Under the pieces are notes generated by a model. It searched no databases, had not been told where the DNA came from, and worked only from the letters and a program-made list of their open reading frames with translations. The translations under genes and the position numbers were made by a program. 64,000 nucleotides of DNA, from the NCBI RefSeq assembly GCF_051020975.1, contig NW_027478162.1, forward strand, positions 23,932,001 to 23,996,000, read 5' to 3'. Below are positions 25,491 through 38,200 of this stretch, one piece after another (the first letter of the stretch is position 1; every line of letters starts with the position of its first letter). Source of the DNA: Osmia lignaria lignaria. Its lineage: Eukaryota; Arthropoda; Insecta; Hymenoptera; Megachilidae.

Positions 25491-27870
25491 GTTAAGAGAG
25501 CTTTTTTGTAGAGAATTATGTTTCCTACAATTTATGTTCTATGATATTTTTTGATCAGAAGCGTAGTTTTCGAGATATATCGAGATATTTAAAAGTTCCG
25601 AAGCCGCACCAACATAATAGAGATACAGAAACACCGTGGCCCCTTTCTTTGAGATAACTCTGCACTATTGCGAGCTGGAAATGCCTCTTCCAGTTTAGCT
25701 GTGCAGAAGAAGAACAACAAGAAGAAGAAATATCTCGAAATATGTCCGTCAGGCCCCATCCCTTGAGATATATCTGCAAATATCTCGGAAACGAAACGAG
25801 CTATGGCAAAATCTTAAGAGAGCTTTTTTGTAGAGAATTATGTTTCCTACAATTTATGTTCTATGATATTTTTTGATCAGAAGCGTAGTTTTCGAGATAT
25901 ATCGAGATATTTAAAAGTTCCGAAGCCGCACCAACATAATAGAGATACAGAAACACCGTGGCCCCTTTCTTTGAGATAACTCTGCACTATTGCGAGCTGG
26001 AAATGCCACTTCCAGTTTAGCTGTGCAGAAGAAGAACAACAAGAAGAAGAAATATCTCGAAATATGTCCGTCAGGCCCCATCCCTTGAGATATATCTGCA
26101 AATATCTCGGAAACGAAACGAGCTATGGCAAAATCTTAAGAGAGCTTTTTTATAGAGAATTATGTTTCCTACAATTTATGTTCTATGATATTTTTCGATC
26201 AGATGCGTAGTTCTCGAGATACATCCAGATATTTAAAAGTTCCGAAGCGGCACCAACATAATAGAGATACAGAAACACCGTGGCCCCTTTCTTTGAGGTA
26301 ACTCTGCACTATTGCGAGCTGTAAATGCCACTTCCAGCTTAGCTGTGCAGAAGAAGAACAACAAGAAGAAGAAATATCTCGAAATATGTCCGTCAGGCCC
26401 CTTCCCTTGAGATAAATCTGCAAATATCTCGGAAACGAAGAGAGCTATGGCAAAATGTTAAGAGACCTTTTTTGTAGAGAATTACGTTTCCTACTTTTTA
26501 TGTTCTATGATATTTTTTGATCTGATGCGTAGTTCTCGAGATATATCAAGATATTTAAAAGTTCCGAAGCCGCACCAACATAATAGAGATACAGAAACAC
26601 CGTGGCCCCTTTCTTTGAGATAACTCTGCACTATTGCGAGCTGCAAATGCCACTTCCAGCTTAGCTGTGCAGAAGAAGAACAACAAGAAGAAGAAATATC
26701 TGGAAATATGTCCGTCAGGCCCCTTCCCTTGAGATATATCTGCAAATATCTCGGAAACGAAGCGAGTTATGGCAAAATGTTAAGAGACCTTTTTTGTAGA
26801 GAATTATGTTTCCTACAATTTATGTTCTATGATATTTTTTGATCAGAAGCGTAGTTTTCAAGATATATCGAGATATTTAAAAGTTCCGAAGCCGCACCAA
26901 CATAATAGAGATACAGAAACACCGTGGCCCCTTTCTTTGAGATAACTCTGCACTATTGCGAGCTGCAAATGCCACTTCCAGCTTAGCTGTGCAGAGGAAG
27001 AACAACAAGAAGAAGAAATATCTCGAAATATGTCCGTCAGGCCAGTTCCTTTGAGCTGAATCTGCAAATATCTCGGAAACGAAGCGAGCTATGGCAAAAT
27101 GTTAAGAGACGTTTTTTGTAGAGAATTATGTTTCCTACAATTTATGTTCTATGATATTTTTTGATCAGAAGCGTAGTTTTCGAGATATATCGAGATATTT
27201 AAAAGTTCCGAAGCCGCACCAACATAATAGAGATACAGAAACACCGTGGCCCCTTTCTTTGAGATAACTCTGCACTATTGCGAGCTGTAAATGCCACTTC
27301 CAGCTTAGCTGTGCAGAAGAAGAACAACAAGAAGAAGAAATATCTCGAAATATGTCCGTCAGGCCCCTTCCCTTGAGATATATCTGCAAATATCTCGGAA
27401 ACGAAGCGAGCTATGGCAAAATGTTAAGAGACCTTTTTTGTAGAGAATTATGTTTCCTACAATTTATGTTCTATGATATTTTTTGATCAGAAGCGTAGTT
27501 TTCGAGATATATCGAGATATTTAAAAGTTCCGAAGCCGCACCAACATAATAGAGATACAGAAACACCGTGGCCCCTTTCTTTGAGGTAACTCTGCACTAG
27601 TGCGAGCCGCAAATGCCACTTCCAGCTTAGCTGTGGAGAAGAAGAACAACAAGAAGAAGAAATATCTCGAAACATGTCCGTCAGGACCCTTCCCTTGAGA
27701 TATATCTGCAAATATCTCGGAAACGAAGCGAGCTATGGCAAAATGTTAAGAGACCTTTTTTGTAGAGAATTAAGTTTCCTACTTTTTATGTTCTATGATA
27801 TTTTTGGATCAGATGCGTAGTTCTCGAGATATATCAAGATATTTAAAAGTTCCGAAGCCGCACCAACATA
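23567..27870 (+). repeat. 3,220-bp (10-unit) offset duplication with first C-type units
   Basis: The segment at about 23.6-24.65 kb recurs at about 26.82-27.87 kb. Variants at exactly 3,220-bp spacing include GCCAGTTCCTTTGAGCTGAA (23,821 and 27,041), TTGAGGTAACTC (24,362 and 27,582), GTCAGGACCCTTCCC (about 24,460 and 27,680), and TTTTTGGATCAG (about 24,582 and 27,802). Parts of the same series appear again at about 31.96-32.66 kb. Confidence 0.85.
23771..23898 (+). repeat. C-type haplotype block (representative)
   Basis: Linked variants GCAGAGGAAG, CCAGTTCCTTTGAGCTGAA and GAGACGTTTTTT replace GCAGAAGAAG, CCCCTTCCCTTGAGATAAA and GAGACCTTTTTT. The three usually travel together. A related form (CCCGTTCCTTTGAGCTGAA) occurs once earlier, near 10,300. 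C-type blocks recur to about 59.3 kb, attached to either A-type or B-type neighbours. Confidence 0.8.
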
Positions 27871-28478
27871 ATAGAGATACAGAAACACCGTGGCCCCTTT
27901 CTTTGAGATAACTCTGCACTATTGCGAGCTGCAAATGCCACTTCCAGCTTAGCTGTGCAGAGGAAGAACAACAAGAAGAAGAAATATCTCGAAATATGTC
28001 CGTCAGGCCAGTTCCTTTGAGCTGAATCTGCAAATATCTCGCAAACGAAGCGAGCTATGGCAAAATGTTAAGAGACGTTTTTTGTAGAGAATTATGTTTC
28101 CTACAATTTATGTTCTATGATATTTTTTGATCAGAAGCGTAGTTCTCGAGATATATCAAGATATTTAAAAGTTCCGAAGCCGCACCAACATAATAGAGAT
28201 ACAGAAACACCGTGGCCCCTTTCTTTGAGATAACTCTGCACTAGTGCGAGCCGCAAATGCCACTTCCAGCTTAGCTGTGCAGAAGAAGAACAACAAGAAG
28301 AAGAAATATCTCGAAATATGTCCGTCAGGCCCCTTCCCTTGAGATAAATCTGCAAATATCTCGGAAACGAAGAGAGCTATGGCAAAATGTTAAGAGACCT
28401 TTTTTGTAGAGAATTAAGTTTCCTACTTTTTATGTTCTATGATATTTTTTGATCTGATGCGTAGTTCTCGAGATATAT

Positions 28479-28482
28479 CGAT
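28479..28482. other. 2-bp deletion (320-bp unit)
   Basis: The text reads ATATATCGATATTT where neighbouring units have ATATATCAAGATATTT or ATATATCGAGATATTT, so two bases are missing. All later landmarks shift by -2. It is the only change longer than one base that I found in the window. Confidence 0.9.
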
Positions 28483-30608
28483 ATTTAAAAGTTCCGAAGC
28501 CGCACCAACATAATAGAGATACAGAAACACCGTGGCCCCTTTCTTTGAGATAACTCTGCACTACTGCGAGCTGTAAATGCCACTTCCAGCTTAGCTGTGC
28601 AGAAGAAGAACAACAAGAAGAAGAAATATCTGGAAATATGTCCGTCAGGCCCCTTCCCTTGAGATATATCTGCAAATATCTCGGAAACGAAGCGAGTTAT
28701 GGCAAAATGTTAAGAGACCTTTTTTGTAGAGAATTATGTTTCCTACAATTTATGTTCTATGATATTTTTTGATCAGAAGCGTAGTTTTCAAGATATATCG
28801 AGATATTTAAAAGTTCCGAAGCCGCACCAACATAATAGAGATACAGAAACACCGTGGCCCCTTTCTTTGAGATAACTGTGCACTAGTGCGAGCCGCAAAT
28901 GCCACTTCCAGCTTAGCTGTGCAGAAGAAGAACAACAAGAAGAAGAAATATCTGGAAATATGTCCGTCAGGCCCCTACCCTTGAGATATATCTGCAAATA
29001 TCTCGGAAACGAAGCGAGCTATGGCAAAATGTTAAGAGACCTTTTTTGTAGAGAATTATGTTTCCTACAATTTATGTTCTATGATATTTTTTGATCAGAA
29101 GCGTAGTTTTTGAGATATATCGAGATATTTAAAAGTTCCGAAGCCGCACCAACATAATAGAGATACAGAAACACCGTGGCCCCTTTCTTTGAGATAACTC
29201 TGCACTAGTGCGAGCCGCAAATGCCACTTCCAGCTTAGCTGTGCAGAAGAAGAACAACAAGAAGAAGAAATATCTGGAAATATGTCCGTCAGGCCCCTAC
29301 CCTTGAGATATATCTGCAAATATCTCGGAAACGAAGCGAGCTATGGCAAAATGTTAAGAGACCTTTTTTGTAGAGAATTATGTTTCCTACAATTTATGTT
29401 CTATGATATTTTTTGATCAGAAGCGTAGTTTTTGAGATATATCGAGATATTTAAAAGTTCCGAAGCCGCACCAACATAATAGAGATACAGAAACACCGTG
29501 GCCCCTTTCGTTGAGATAACTCTGCAGTAGTGCGAGCCGCAAATGCCACTTCCAGCTTAGCTGTGCAGAAGAAGAACAACAAGAAGAAGAAATATCTCGA
29601 AATATGTCCGTCAGGCCCCTTCCCTTGAGATAAATCTGCACATATCTCGGAAACGAAGCGAGGTATGGCAAAATGTTAAGAGACCTTTTTTGTAGAGAAT
29701 TAAGTTTCCTACTTTTTATGTTCTATGATATTTTTTGATCAGATGCGTAGTTCTTGAGATATATCAAGATATTTAAAAGTTCCGAAGCCGCACCAACATA
29801 ATAGAGATAGAGAAACACCGTGGCCCCATTCTTTGAGATAACTCTGCACTAGTGCGAGCCGCAAATGCCACTTCCAGCTTAGCTGTGCAGAAGAAGAACA
29901 TCAAGAAGAAGAAATATCTCGAAATATGTCCGTCAGGCCCCTTCCCTTGAGATATATCTGCAAATATCTCGGAAACGAAGCGAGCTATGGCAAAATGTTG
30001 AGAGACCTTTTTTGTAGAGAATTAAGTTTCGTACTTTTTATGTTCTATGATATTTTTTGATCAGATGCGTAGTTCTCGAGATATATCAAGATATTTAAAA
30101 GTTCCGAAGCCGCACCAACATAATAGAGATACAGAAACACCGTGGCCCCTTTCTTTGAGATAACTCTGCACTATTGCGAGCTGCAAATGCCACTTCCAGC
30201 TTAGCTGTGCAGAAGAAGAACAACAAGAAGAAGAAATATCTCGAAATATGTCCGTCAGGCCAGTTCCTTTGAGCTGAATCTGCAAATATCTCGCAAACGA
30301 AGCGAGCTATGGCAAAATGTTAAGAGACGTTTTTTGTAGAGAATTAAGTTTCCTACTTTTTATGTTCTATGATATTTTTTTATCTGATGCGTAGTTCTCG
30401 AGATATATCAAGATATTTAAAAGTTCCGAAGCCGCACCAACATAATAGGGATACAGAAACACCGTGGCCCCTTTCTTTGAGATAACTCTGCACTATTGCG
30501 AGCTGTAAATGCCACTTCCAGCTTAGCTGTGCAGAAGAAGAACAACAAGAAGAAGAAATATCTGGAAATATGTCCGTCAGGCCCCTTCCCTTGAGATATA
30601 TCTGCAAA

Positions 30609-31895
30609 TATCTCGGAAACGAAGCGAGCTATGACAAAATGTTAAGAGACCTTTTTTGTAGAGAATTAAGTTTCCTACTTTTTATGTTCTATGATATTTT
30701 TGGATCAGATGCGTAGTTCTCGAGATATATCAAGATATTTAAAAGTTCCGAAGCCGCACCAACATAATAGAGATACAGAAACACCGTGGCCCCTTTCTTT
30801 GAGATAACTCTGCACTATTGCGAGCTGTCAATGCCACTTCCAGCTTAGCTGTGCAGAAGAAGAACAACAAGAAGAAGAAATATCTCGAAATATGTCCGTC
30901 AGGCCCCTTCCCTTGAGATATATCTGCAAATATCTCGGAAACGAAGCGAGCTATGGCAAAATGTTAAGAGACCTTTTTTGTAGAGAATTAAGTTTCCTAC
31001 TTTTTATGTTCTATGATATTTTTTAATCAGATGCGTAGTTCTCGAGATATATCAAGATATTTAAAAGTTCCGAAGCCGCACCAATATAATAGAGATACAG
31101 AAACACCGTGGCCCCTTTCTTTGAGATAACTCTGCACTAGTGCGAGCCGCAAATGCCACTTCCAGCTTAGCTGTGCAGAAGAAGAACAACAAGAAGAAGA
31201 AATATCTCGAAATATGTCCGTCAGGCCCCTTCCCTTGAGATATATCTGCAAATATCTCGGAAACGAAGCGAGCTATGACAAAATGTTAAGAGACCTTTTT
31301 TGTAGAGAATTAAGTTTCCTACTTTTTATGTTCTATGATATTTTTGGATCAGATGCGTAGTTCTCGAGATATATCAAGATATTTAAAAGTTCCGAAGCCG
31401 CACCAACATAATAGAGATACAGAAACACCGTGGCCCCTTTCTTTGAGATAACTCTGCACTATTGCGAGCTGTCAATGCCACTTCCAGCTTAGCTGTGCAG
31501 AAGAAGAACAACAAGAAGAAGAAATATCTCGAAATATGTCCGTCAGGCCCCTTCCCTTGAGATATATCTGCAAATATCTCGGAAACGAAGCGAGCTATGG
31601 CAAAATGTTAAGAGACCTTTTTTGTAGAGAATTAAGTTTCCTACTTTTTATGTTCTATGATATTTTTTGATCAGATGCGTAGTTCTCGAGATATATCAAG
31701 ATATTTAAAAGTTCCGAAGCCGCACCAATATAATAGAGATACAGAAACACCGTGGCCCCTTTCTTTGAGATAACTCTGCACTATTGCGAGCTGCAAATGC
31801 CACTTCCAGCTTAGCTGTGCAGAAGAAGAACAACAAGAAGAAGGAATATCTGGAAATATGTCCGTCAGGCCCCTTCCCTTGAGATATATCTGCAA
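30609..31895 (+). repeat. 644-bp (2-unit) tandem duplication
   Basis: CTATGACAAAATG (about 30,629 and 31,273), GAGCTGTCAATGCC (about 30,823 and 31,467), TTTTTGGATCAG and CACCAATATAATAG (about 31,080 and 31,724) each recur at exactly 644 bp. The copies look almost identical. Confidence 0.85.
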
Positions 31896-34149
31896 ATATC
31901 TCGGAAACGAAGCGAGCTATGGCAAAATGTTAAGAGACCTTTTTTGTAGAGAATTAAGTTTCCTACTTTCTATGTTCTATGATATTTTTTGATCTGATGC
32001 GTAGTTCTCGAGATATATCAAGATATTTCAAAGTTCCGAAGCCGCACCAACATAATAGAGATACAGAAACACCGTGGCCCTTTTCTTTGAGATAACTCTG
32101 CACTATTGCGAGCTGCAAATGCCACTTCCAGCTTAGCTGTGCAGAGGAAGAACAACAAGAAGAAGAAATATCTCGAAATATGTCCGTCAGGCCAGTTCCT
32201 TTGAGCTGAATCTGCAAATATCTCGGAAACGAAGCGAGCTATGGCAAAATGTTAAGAGACGTTTTTTGTAGAGAATTATGTTTCCTACAATTTATGTTCT
32301 ATGATATTTTTTGATCAGAAGCGTAGTTTTCGAGATATATCGAGATATTTAAAAGTTCCGAAGCCGCACCAACATAATAGAGATACAGAAACACCGTGGC
32401 CCCTTTCTTTGAGATAACTCTGCACTATTGCGAGCTGTAAATGCCACTTCCAGCTTAGCTGTGCAGAAGAAGAACAACAAGAAGAAGAAATATCTCGAAA
32501 TATGTCCGTCAGGCCCCTTCCCTTGAGATATATCTGCAAATATCTCGGAACCGAAGCGAGCTATGGCAAAATGTTAAGAGACCTTTTTTGTAGAGAATTA
32601 AGTTTCCTACTTTTTATGTTCTATGATATTTTTGGATCAGATGCGTAGTTCTCGAGATATATCAAGATATTTAAAAGTTCCGAAGCCGCACCAACATAAT
32701 AGAGATACAGAAACACCGTGGCCCCTTTCTTTGAGATAACTCTGCACTATTGCGAGCTGTAAATGCCACTTCCAGCTTAGCTGTGCAGAAGAAGAACAAC
32801 AAGAAGAAGAAATATCTCGAAATATGTCCGTCAGGCCCCTTCCCTTGAGATATATCTGCAAATATCTCGGAAACGAAGCGAGCTATGGCAAAATGTTAAG
32901 AGACCTTTTTTGTAGAGAATTAAGTTTCCTACTTTTTATGTTCTATGATATTTTTTGATCAGATGCGTAGTTCTTGAGATATATCAAGATATTTAAAAGT
33001 TCCGAAGCCGCACCAACATAATAGAGATACAGAAACACCGTGGCCCCTTTCTTTGAGATAACTCTGCACTATTGCGAGCTGCAAATGCCACTTCCAGCTT
33101 AGCTGTGCAGAGGAAGAACAACAAGAAGAAGAAATATCTCGAAATATGTCCGTCAGGCCCCTTCCCTTGAGATATATCTGCAAATATCTCGGAAACGAAG
33201 CGAGCTATGGCAAAATGTTGAGAGACCTTTTTTGTAGAGAATTAAGTTTCCTACTTTTTATGTTCTATGATATTTTTTGATCAGATGCGTAGTTCTCGAG
33301 ATATATCAAGATATTTAAAAGTTCCGAAGCCGCACCAACATAATAGAGATACAGAAACACCGTGGCCCCTTTCTTTGAGATAACTCTGCACTATTGCGAG
33401 CTGCAAATGCCACTTCCAGCTTAGCTGTGCAGAAGAAGAACAACAAGAAGAAGAAATATCTCGAAATATGTCCGTCAGGCTCCTTCCCTTGAGATATATC
33501 TGCAAATATCTCGGAAACGAAGCGAGCTATGGCAAAATGTTAAGAGACCTTTTTTGTAGAGAATTATGTTTCCTACAATTTATGTTCTATGATATTTTTT
33601 GATCAGAAGCGTAGTTTTCGAGATATATCGAGATATTTAAAAGTTCCGAAGCCTCACCAACATAATAGAGATACAGAAACACCGTGGCCCCTTTCGTTGA
33701 GATAACTCTGCAGTAGTGCGAGCCGCAAATGCCACTTCCAGCTTAGCTGTGCAGAAGAAGAACAACAAGAAGAAGAAATATCTCGAAATATGTCCGTCAG
33801 GCCCCTTCCCTTGAGATATATCTGCAAATATCTCGGAAACGAAGCGAGCTATGGCAAAATGTTGAGAGACCTTTTTTGTAGAGAATTAAGTTTCCTACTT
33901 TTTATGTTCTATGATATTTTTTGATCAGATGCGTAGTTCTCGAGATATATCAAGATATTTAAAAGTTCCGAAGCCGCACCAACATAATAGAGATACAGAA
34001 ACACCGTGGCCCCTTTCTTTGAGATAACTCTGCACTATTGCGAGCTGCAAATGCCACTTCCAGCTTAGCTGTGCAGAAGAAGAACAACAAGAAGAAGAAA
34101 TATCTGGAAATATGTCCGTCAGGCCCCTTCCCTTGAGATATATCTGCAA

Positions 34150-37100
34150 ATATCTCGGAAACGAAGCGAGTTATGGCAAAATGTTAAGAGACCTTTTTTG
34201 TAGAGAATTATGTTTCCTACAATTTATGTTCTATGATATTTTTTGATCCGAAGCGTGGTTTTCAAGATATATCGAGATATTTAAAAGTTCCGAAGCCGCA
34301 CCAACATAATAGAGATACAGAAACACCGTGGCCCGTTTCGTTGAGATAACTCTGCACTATTGCGAGCTGCAAATGCCACTTCCAGCTTAGCTGTGCAGAG
34401 GAAGAACAACAAGAAGAAGAAATATCTCGAAATATGTCCGTCAGGCCAGTTCCTTTGAGCTGAATCTGCAAATATCTCGGAAACGAAGCGAGCTATGGCA
34501 AAATGTTGAGAGACGTTTTTTGTAGAGAATTATGTTTCCTACAATTTATGTTCTATGATATTTTTTGATCAGAAGCGTAGTTTTCGAGATATATCGAGAT
34601 ATTTAAAAGTTCCGAAGCCGCACCAACATAATAGAGATACAGAAACACCGTGGCCCCTTTCTTTGAGATAACTCTGCACTATTGCGAGCTGTAAATGCCA
34701 CTTCCAGCTTAGCTGTGCAGAAGAAGAACAACAAGAAGAAGAAATATCTTGAAATATGTCCGTCAGGCCCCTTCCCTTGAGATATATCTGCAAATATCTC
34801 GAAAACGAAGCGAGCTATGGCAAATTGTTAAGAGACCTTTTTTGTAGAGAATTATGTTTCCTACAATTTATGTTCTATGATATTTTTTGATCAGAAGCGT
34901 AGTTTTCGAGATATATCGAGATATTTAAAAGTTCCGAAGCCGCACCAACATAATAGAGATACAGAAACACCGTGGCCCCTTTCTTTGAGATAACTCTGCA
35001 CTAGTGCGAGCCGCAAATGCCACTTCCAGCTTAGCTGTGCAGAAGAAGAACAACAAGAAGAAGAAATATCTCGAAATATGTCCGTCAGGCCCCTTCCCTT
35101 GAGATATATCTGCAAATATCTCGGAAACGAAGCGAGCTATGGCAAAATGTTGAGAGACCTTTTTTGTAGAGAATTAAGTTTCCTACTTTTTATGTTCTAT
35201 GATATTTTTTGATCAGATGCGTAGTTCTCGAGATATATCAAGATATTTAAAAGTTCCGAAGCCGCACCAACATAATAGAGATACAGAAACACCGTGGCCC
35301 CTTTCTTTGAGATAACTCTGCACTATTGCGAGCTGCAAATGCCACTTCCAGCTTAGCTGTGCAGAAGAAGAACAACAAGAAGAAGAAATATCTCGAAATA
35401 TGTCCGTCAGGCCCCTTCCCTTGAGATATATCTGCAAATATCTCGGAAACGAAGCGAGCTATGGCAAAATGTTGAGAGACCTTTTTTGTAGAGAATTATG
35501 TTTCCTACAATTTATGTTCTATGATATTTTTTGATCAGAAGCGTAGTTTTCGAGATATATCGAGATATTTAAAAGTTCCGAAGCCGCACCAACATAATAG
35601 AGATACAGAAACACCGTGGCCTCTTTCTTTGAGATAACTCTGCACTAGTGCGAGCCGCAAATGCCACTTCCAGCTTAGCTGTGCAGAAGAAGAACAACAA
35701 GAAGAAGAAATATCTGGAAATATGTCCGTCAGGCCCCTTCCCTTGAGATATATCTGCAAATATCTCGGAAACGAAGCGAGCTATGGCAAAATGTTGAGAG
35801 ACCTTTTTTGTAGAGAATTAAGTTTCCTACTTTTTATGTTATATGATATTTTTTGATCAGATGCGTAGTTCTCGAGATATATCAAGATATTTAAAAGTTC
35901 CGAAGCTGCACCAACATAATAGAGATACAGAAACACCGTGGCCCCTTTCTTTGAGATAACTCTGCACTATTGCGAGCTGCAAATGCCACTTCCAGCTTAG
36001 CTGTGCAGAAGAAGAACAACAAGAAGAAGAAATATCTCGAAATATGTCCGTCAGGCCCCTTCCCTTGAGATAAATCTGCAAATATCTCGGAAACGAAGAG
36101 AGCTATTGCAAAATGTTAAGAGACCTTTTTTGTAGAGAATTAAGTTTCCTACTTTTTATGTTCTATGATATTTTTTGATCAGATGCGTAGTTCTCGAGAT
36201 ATATCAAGATATTTAAAAGTTCCGAAGCCTCACCAACATAATAGAGATACAGAAACACCGTGGCCCCTTTCTTTGAGATAACTCTGCACTAGTGCGAGCC
36301 GCAAATGCCACTTCCAGCTTAGCTGTGCAGAAGAAGAACAACAAGAAGAAGAAATATCTCGAAATATGTCCGTCAGGCCCCTTCCCTTGAGATAAATCTG
36401 CAAATATCTCGGAAACGAAGCGAGCTATGGCAAAATGTTAAGAGACCTTTTTTGTAGAGAATTAAGTTTCCTACTTTTTATGTTCTATGATATTTTTGGA
36501 TCAGATGCGTAGTTCTCGAGATATATCAAGATATTTAAAAGTTCCGAAGCTGCACCAACATAATAGAGATACAGAAACACCGTGGCCCCTTTCTTTGAGA
36601 TAACTCTGCACTATTGCGAGCTGTAAATGCCACTTCCAGCTTAGCTGTGCAGAAGAAAAACAACAAGAAGAAGAAATATCTGGAAATATGTCCGTCAGGC
36701 CCCTTCCCTTGAGATATATCTGCAAATATCTCGGAAACGAAGCGAGTTATGGCAAAATGTTAAGAGACCTTTTTTGTAGAGAATTATGTTTCCTACAATT
36801 TATGTTCTATGATATTTTTTGATCCGAAGCGTGGTTTTCAAGATATATCGAGATATTTAAAAGTTCCGAAGCCGCACCAACATAATAGAGATACAGAAAC
36901 ACCATGGCCCGTTTCGTTGAGATAACTCTGCACTATTGCGAGCTGCAAATGCCACTTCCAGCTTAGCTGTGCAGAGGAAGAACAACAAGAAGAAGAAATA
37001 TCTCGAAATATGTCCGTCAGGCCAGTTCCTTTGAGCTGAATCTGCAAATATCTCGGAAACGAAGCGAGCTATGGCAAAATGTTAAGAGACGTTTTTTGTA

Positions 37101-38200
37101 GAGAATTATGTTTCCTACAATTTATGTTCTATGATATTTTTTGATCAGAAGCGTAGTTTTCGAGATATATCGAGATATTTAAAAGTTCCGAAGCCGCACC
37201 AACATAATAGAGATACAGAAACACCGTGGCCCCTTTCTTTGAGATAACTCTGCACTATTGCGAGCTGTAAATGCCACTTCCAGCTTAGCTGTGCAGAAGA
37301 AGAACAACAAGAAGAAGAAATATCTTGAAATATGTCCGTCAGGCCCCTTCCCTTGAGATATATCTGCAAATATCTCGGAAACGAAGCGAGCTATGGCAAA
37401 ATGTTAAGAGACCTTTTTTGTAGAGAATTATGTTTCCTACAATTTATGTTCTATGATATTTTTTGATCAGAAGCGTAGTTTTCGAGATATATCGAGATAT
37501 TTAAAAGTTCCGAAGCCGCACCAACATAATAGAGATACAGAAACACCGTGGCCCCTTTCTTTGAGATAACTCTGCACTAGTGCGAGCCGCAAATGCCACT
37601 TCCAGCTTAGCTGTGCAGAAGAAGAACAACAAGAAGAAGAAATATCTCGAAATATGTCCGTCAGGCCCCTTCCCTTGAGATATATCTGCAAATATCTCGG
37701 AAACGAAGCGAGCTATGGCAAAATGTTGAGAGACCTTTTTTGTAGAGAATTAAGTTTCCTACTTTTTATGTTCTATGATATTTTTTGATCAGAAGCGTAG
37801 TTTTCGAGATATATCGAGATATTTAAAAGTTCCGAAGCCGCACCAACATAATAGAGATACAGAAACACCGTGGCCTCTTTCTTTGAGATAACTCTGCACT
37901 AGTGCGAGCCGCAAATGCCACTTCCAGCTTAGCTGTGCAGAAGAAGAACAACAAGAAGAAGAAATATCTGGAAATATGTCCGTCAGGCCCCTTCCCTTGA
38001 GATATATCTGCAAATATCTCGGAAACGAAGCGAGCTATGGCAAAATGTTGAGAGACCTTTTTTGTAGAGAATTAAGTTTCCTACTTTTTATGTTATATGA
38101 TATTTTTTGATCAGATGCGTAGTTCTCGAGATATATCAAGATATTTAAAAGTTCCGAAGCTGCACCAACATAATAGAGATACAGAAACACCGTGGCCCCT
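34150..38200 (+). repeat. 2,576-bp (8-unit) offset duplication switching to 2,254 bp
   Basis: GATCCGAAGCGTGGTTTTC (about 34,244 and 36,820) and the linked GCCCGTTTCGTTGAG and ATATCTTGAAATATG recur at 2,576 bp. Further on, GGCCTCTTTC (35,618 and 37,872) and TGTTATATGATA (about 35,837 and 38,091) recur at 2,254 bp. One unit was lost between the two stretches. The switch lies near 37.7-37.8 kb, where an A-type left half joins a B-type right half. Confidence 0.8.
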
